A stretch of 21,683 nucleotides of DNA from Chromera velia (lineage: Eukaryota; Sar; Chromeraceae), in contig JAHBMJ010003790.1 of NCBI GenBank assembly GCA_018398765.1, positions 65,170 to 86,852 of the forward strand, read 5' to 3'. Made by a program: the position numbers and the translations under genes. The notes beneath the pieces are model-generated. The model ran no database searches and was not told the DNA's origin. It saw only the letters and a program-made list of their open reading frames with translations. Positions 19,483-21,683 of this stretch are shown in pieces (the stretch's first letter is position 1; the number at the start of each line of letters is the position of its first letter).

Positions 19483-20451
19483 TCACACGGCATTGTTCGC
19501 TTTTCCGTCTCCCCCCTGTGCACCTTCACCTGCTTCCTGCTCTTTTTTCTCATCCACTGCACTTTCACTTGCTCTTTTACTGGTATTGATCTCCTTCCCC
19601 CCCTCCCCTGGACCCAGCGTCCCCCCGCCTTTTCCTTGAGACTCCTCCGTCTCTTCCCCTGCCGTTGGGGCTGGCTCTCGATCCCCTCCTCCTCTCTGAT
19701 CAACTGCCAAGTCGGTCTCTCCCTCCTTCTCTCTTGCGTCCTCTTCGTCGGACAACTTGGGCTCATCAGGACTGCATGGGGAGGCGAGCTCTGTGAGTCG
19801 ACCGGGGGGGGCGCTCTTGCTCTTGTGCTGTTGCTGCTGTTGAATGTCCGTCTCTGGCAGGCCGGCAGGAGACGAGGGAGAGGCAGAATCACCCTCAGAG
19901 AGATCAAGCAAACCAACATTCCCAGTGCCATTAGCCCCAGCACTTCGTGAGCCTTGCAGAACATCCTCAGGTTCCCCTTGTCCCTCTTCTGCCCTCTCTT
20001 TCTTTGGAGATGCGAGTCCTTCTGGTCGATTCTCCAGGCCCACAAAGTCCGCCAGGGGGGTGGGGGGAGAGAGGGGGGTCGGGCCTTGACGATCCGTCAA
20101 ATCGAGTTGGAGATCCTCTCCCTCTTTTTTCTTTCCTTCTGCAACACCTTCCTCCTCGGTTTTCTCCTCGTCCCTCTTCTCTTCTTTCTCTTTTTCTGTC
20201 TGCCCCTCAGTCTCGGCCTCCTCCTTCTTCTGAGACGCGGCAGCTGAGGCACGCGGTGACGGCAGAGAGTAGGCAGGGGGCACGGGCATCGCTGGGGCAG
20301 GGAGAAGGGGGGACATCGGCGGCGACGCAGGTGGTGTGACGGGGTCTGGAAAGCCATCTGCAATGGCGCCGCCGTAGACTTTCTGGGCGTCGCATATGAA
20401 TCTGTGTGCGAGGTCGAGGTTGTCGGGGATTCGTGAGAGGAACGCGAACAG

Positions 20452-20522
<71 letters not shown>

Positions 20523-21566
20523 TAAACAGACAGGCAGGCGCGCAGATGCAAAGGATTGTCGGATTAGTTGTGGGGGGTACTCCGTCTTTCTCATGCCCAA
20601 AAGTGAAACACTCTTCAAGAGACGGACAGAAAAAAACACCGTACAATATGACAAACTGACACACGCGTGTCGACACGTATGCTCAATGCAGAGTCAAGAC
20701 AGTCAGATGGACCCGCACAATGCACGCAGAACGAAGCGCACGAAAGGGAGAAATTGCGTACTTGCGCAACTCGTCGGACCACGCTAGACTAGGCAAGCAG
20801 CGTGCAGCCGCGGACAAGGAAGGAATAGACGCAGCCGAAGGGACAAACATCTCATTGCGTTGCTGACCAACCCACTCAACCACCGATCGATCAAGTCGTC
20901 ACGCAGACAGACACTTTCTTTCTTTCAAACACCCACCGACCAATTCGTCCCAGAGATCCAACAGCGCTTTGATTCTGTCGTGCACGTAAATGCAAAACCC
21001 GACGGTCCCTCTGATGACCCTAAAAATCAGTCTGTGCTTTCTTTTTCTCTCACCCTCCGGAGAACTAGAAGACGTACTCTTGCCGTCTCCCTTCTCCTTC
21101 CCTTCCCGACTATTCGTCTCTTTCTCCCCCGTCCCTTTCGTTTTTCCTACTTCTTTTTCTCCCCCCTCATCCTCAACCCTCCCACTCTCACTCTTCTCCT
21201 CGTCCGCTGAGGCGACCACCCCAGAGGACGCAGGCACGCCCACAACAGTTCCACGCTGTCCCTGGCCACGGAAGAACCCCCGGAACTTCGCGGCCAAACA
21301 CGATGCTGGCTTCTCTGCCCCCCCCGCTGTAACTCCAGACGACACCCTCCTTTCCCCCCCCGCCCTTCCTCCGTCTTGTTCTTCCTTCTCCGTCTCCTTC
21401 CCTGAATTATTCAAGCTCCCCACCCCACCCGCACCCTCAGGCCCAGTGCCCCCCCCTGCTCCCCCTCCTTGTCCCATGATTCGTTGTCTCTGCAGCTCCT
21501 TGTTCTTCATCTGAAGGTTCTCGTGCTTCCGCAACTCCCTGTACCCAACCAGAAGCCCGATGCAAC
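19483..21566 (-). CDS. 3' part of a low-complexity protein with an anchor-like N-terminal segment (5' end outside the window)
   Basis: Two terminal exons: 21566-20941 and 20451-19483 (stop TGA), joined by a phase-0 intron (GTCGGT...GTGCAG); the upstream intron is phase 1 and its acceptor directly follows a (TG)n tract. About 530 residues are visible. The first visible stretch reads GCIGLLVGYRELRKHENL, then KNKELQRQR: a hydrophobic end followed by a basic coiled-coil. This resembles the C-terminal tail of OPA3-type mitochondrial proteins, but too little is present to be sure. A Gly/Ser/Glu-rich disordered region follows. Next is an ordered block, RLIFRVIRGTVGFCIYVHDR, then ALLDLWDEL/LFAFLSRIPDNLDLAHRF across the splice junction, probably helical. 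The last ~290 residues are Pro/Glu/Ser-rich with a poly-Gln run, probably disordered. Function unknown. Confidence 0.55.
20455..20519. repeat. (CA)n-(GA)n microsatellite at an intron acceptor
   Basis: About 18 CA units followed by about 14 GA units. On the coding (minus) strand it reads (TC)n(TG)n and ends directly at the GTGCAG acceptor of the last exon (20451). Confidence 0.95.
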
Positions 21567-21568
21567 CT

Positions 21569-21588
21569 GCACACACACACACACACAC

Positions 21589-21624
<36 letters not shown>

Positions 21625-21683
21625 ACACACATACACACACACATACACACACACATACACACACACATACACACACACATACA
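21569..21683. repeat. (CA)n microsatellite at an intron acceptor, running off the window edge
   Basis: CA units with regular ACAT interruptions continue to the end of the window. On the coding strand this is (TG)n, ending directly in the GCAG acceptor at 21567. Confidence 0.95.

Noticed and set aside
19947-20339. Plus-strand frames of 97-130 codons
   Set aside because: Antisense to the Pro/Glu-rich last exon of the minus-strand gene; biased composition explains the open frames.

Overview
The window is eukaryotic nuclear DNA. Genes are split by introns with GT...AG borders, the proteins are of eukaryotic families (an RWD-RING1-IBR-RING2 ubiquitin ligase and a J-domain protein), and the noncoding DNA is packed with (CAGA)n, (TG)n, (GA)n and (GAAA)n microsatellites. 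Splicing signals are distinctive: 7 of 11 reconstructed donors read GTC rather than GTA or GTG, and 11 of 12 acceptors read TGCAG. Together with moderate GC content and heavy tetranucleotide repeats, this suggests a protist, possibly a free-living alveolate such as a chromerid. That assignment is an inference from style, not from a marker gene.

Layout: (1) 1-2318 holds no convincing gene; it includes an AT-rich island and a GAAT/GAAG repeat. (2) 2319-7323, minus strand, is an eight-exon gene for a ~711-residue protein with one canonical HPD J-domain preceded by two degenerate J-like modules. All seven introns are phase 0. (3) 8051-8407, plus strand, is a single-exon ORF for a 118-residue protein with two CxxC knuckles, divergent from the J-domain gene. 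(4) 8630-9360 is a microsatellite block with an assembly gap of 32 N and a ~214-bp higher-order duplication. (5) 9361-9977 is an AT-rich island. (6) 9978-11290, minus strand, is a probable three-exon gene for a coiled-coil, acidic/basic protein with a duplicated ~30-residue module. (7) 12820-15229, plus strand, is a two-exon RNF14-like RBR E3 ligase. An extra IBR-like zinc-binding segment follows at 15225-15479 in the next reading frame. (8) 15480-17548 is intergenic, with an AT-rich island and a CAGA/pyrimidine minisatellite. (9) 17549-17926, minus strand, is a small secreted protein with four cysteines. (10) 17927-19482 is AT-rich intergenic DNA with short duplications and palindromes. (11) 19483 to beyond the right edge, minus strand, is the 3' part of a larger gene for a low-complexity protein whose first visible segment resembles a membrane-anchor/coiled-coil tail.

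The genes do not form an obvious pathway. Two share themes of protein quality control (J-domain co-chaperone, ubiquitin ligase), but this looks like chance neighbourhood. Two pairs are divergently transcribed (J-domain gene with the CxxC ORF; coiled-coil gene with the RBR ligase) and could share promoters. The most interesting items are the triple J-like architecture, the frame-shifted extra IBR after the RBR, the duplicated basic module, and splice sites embedded in microsatellites.
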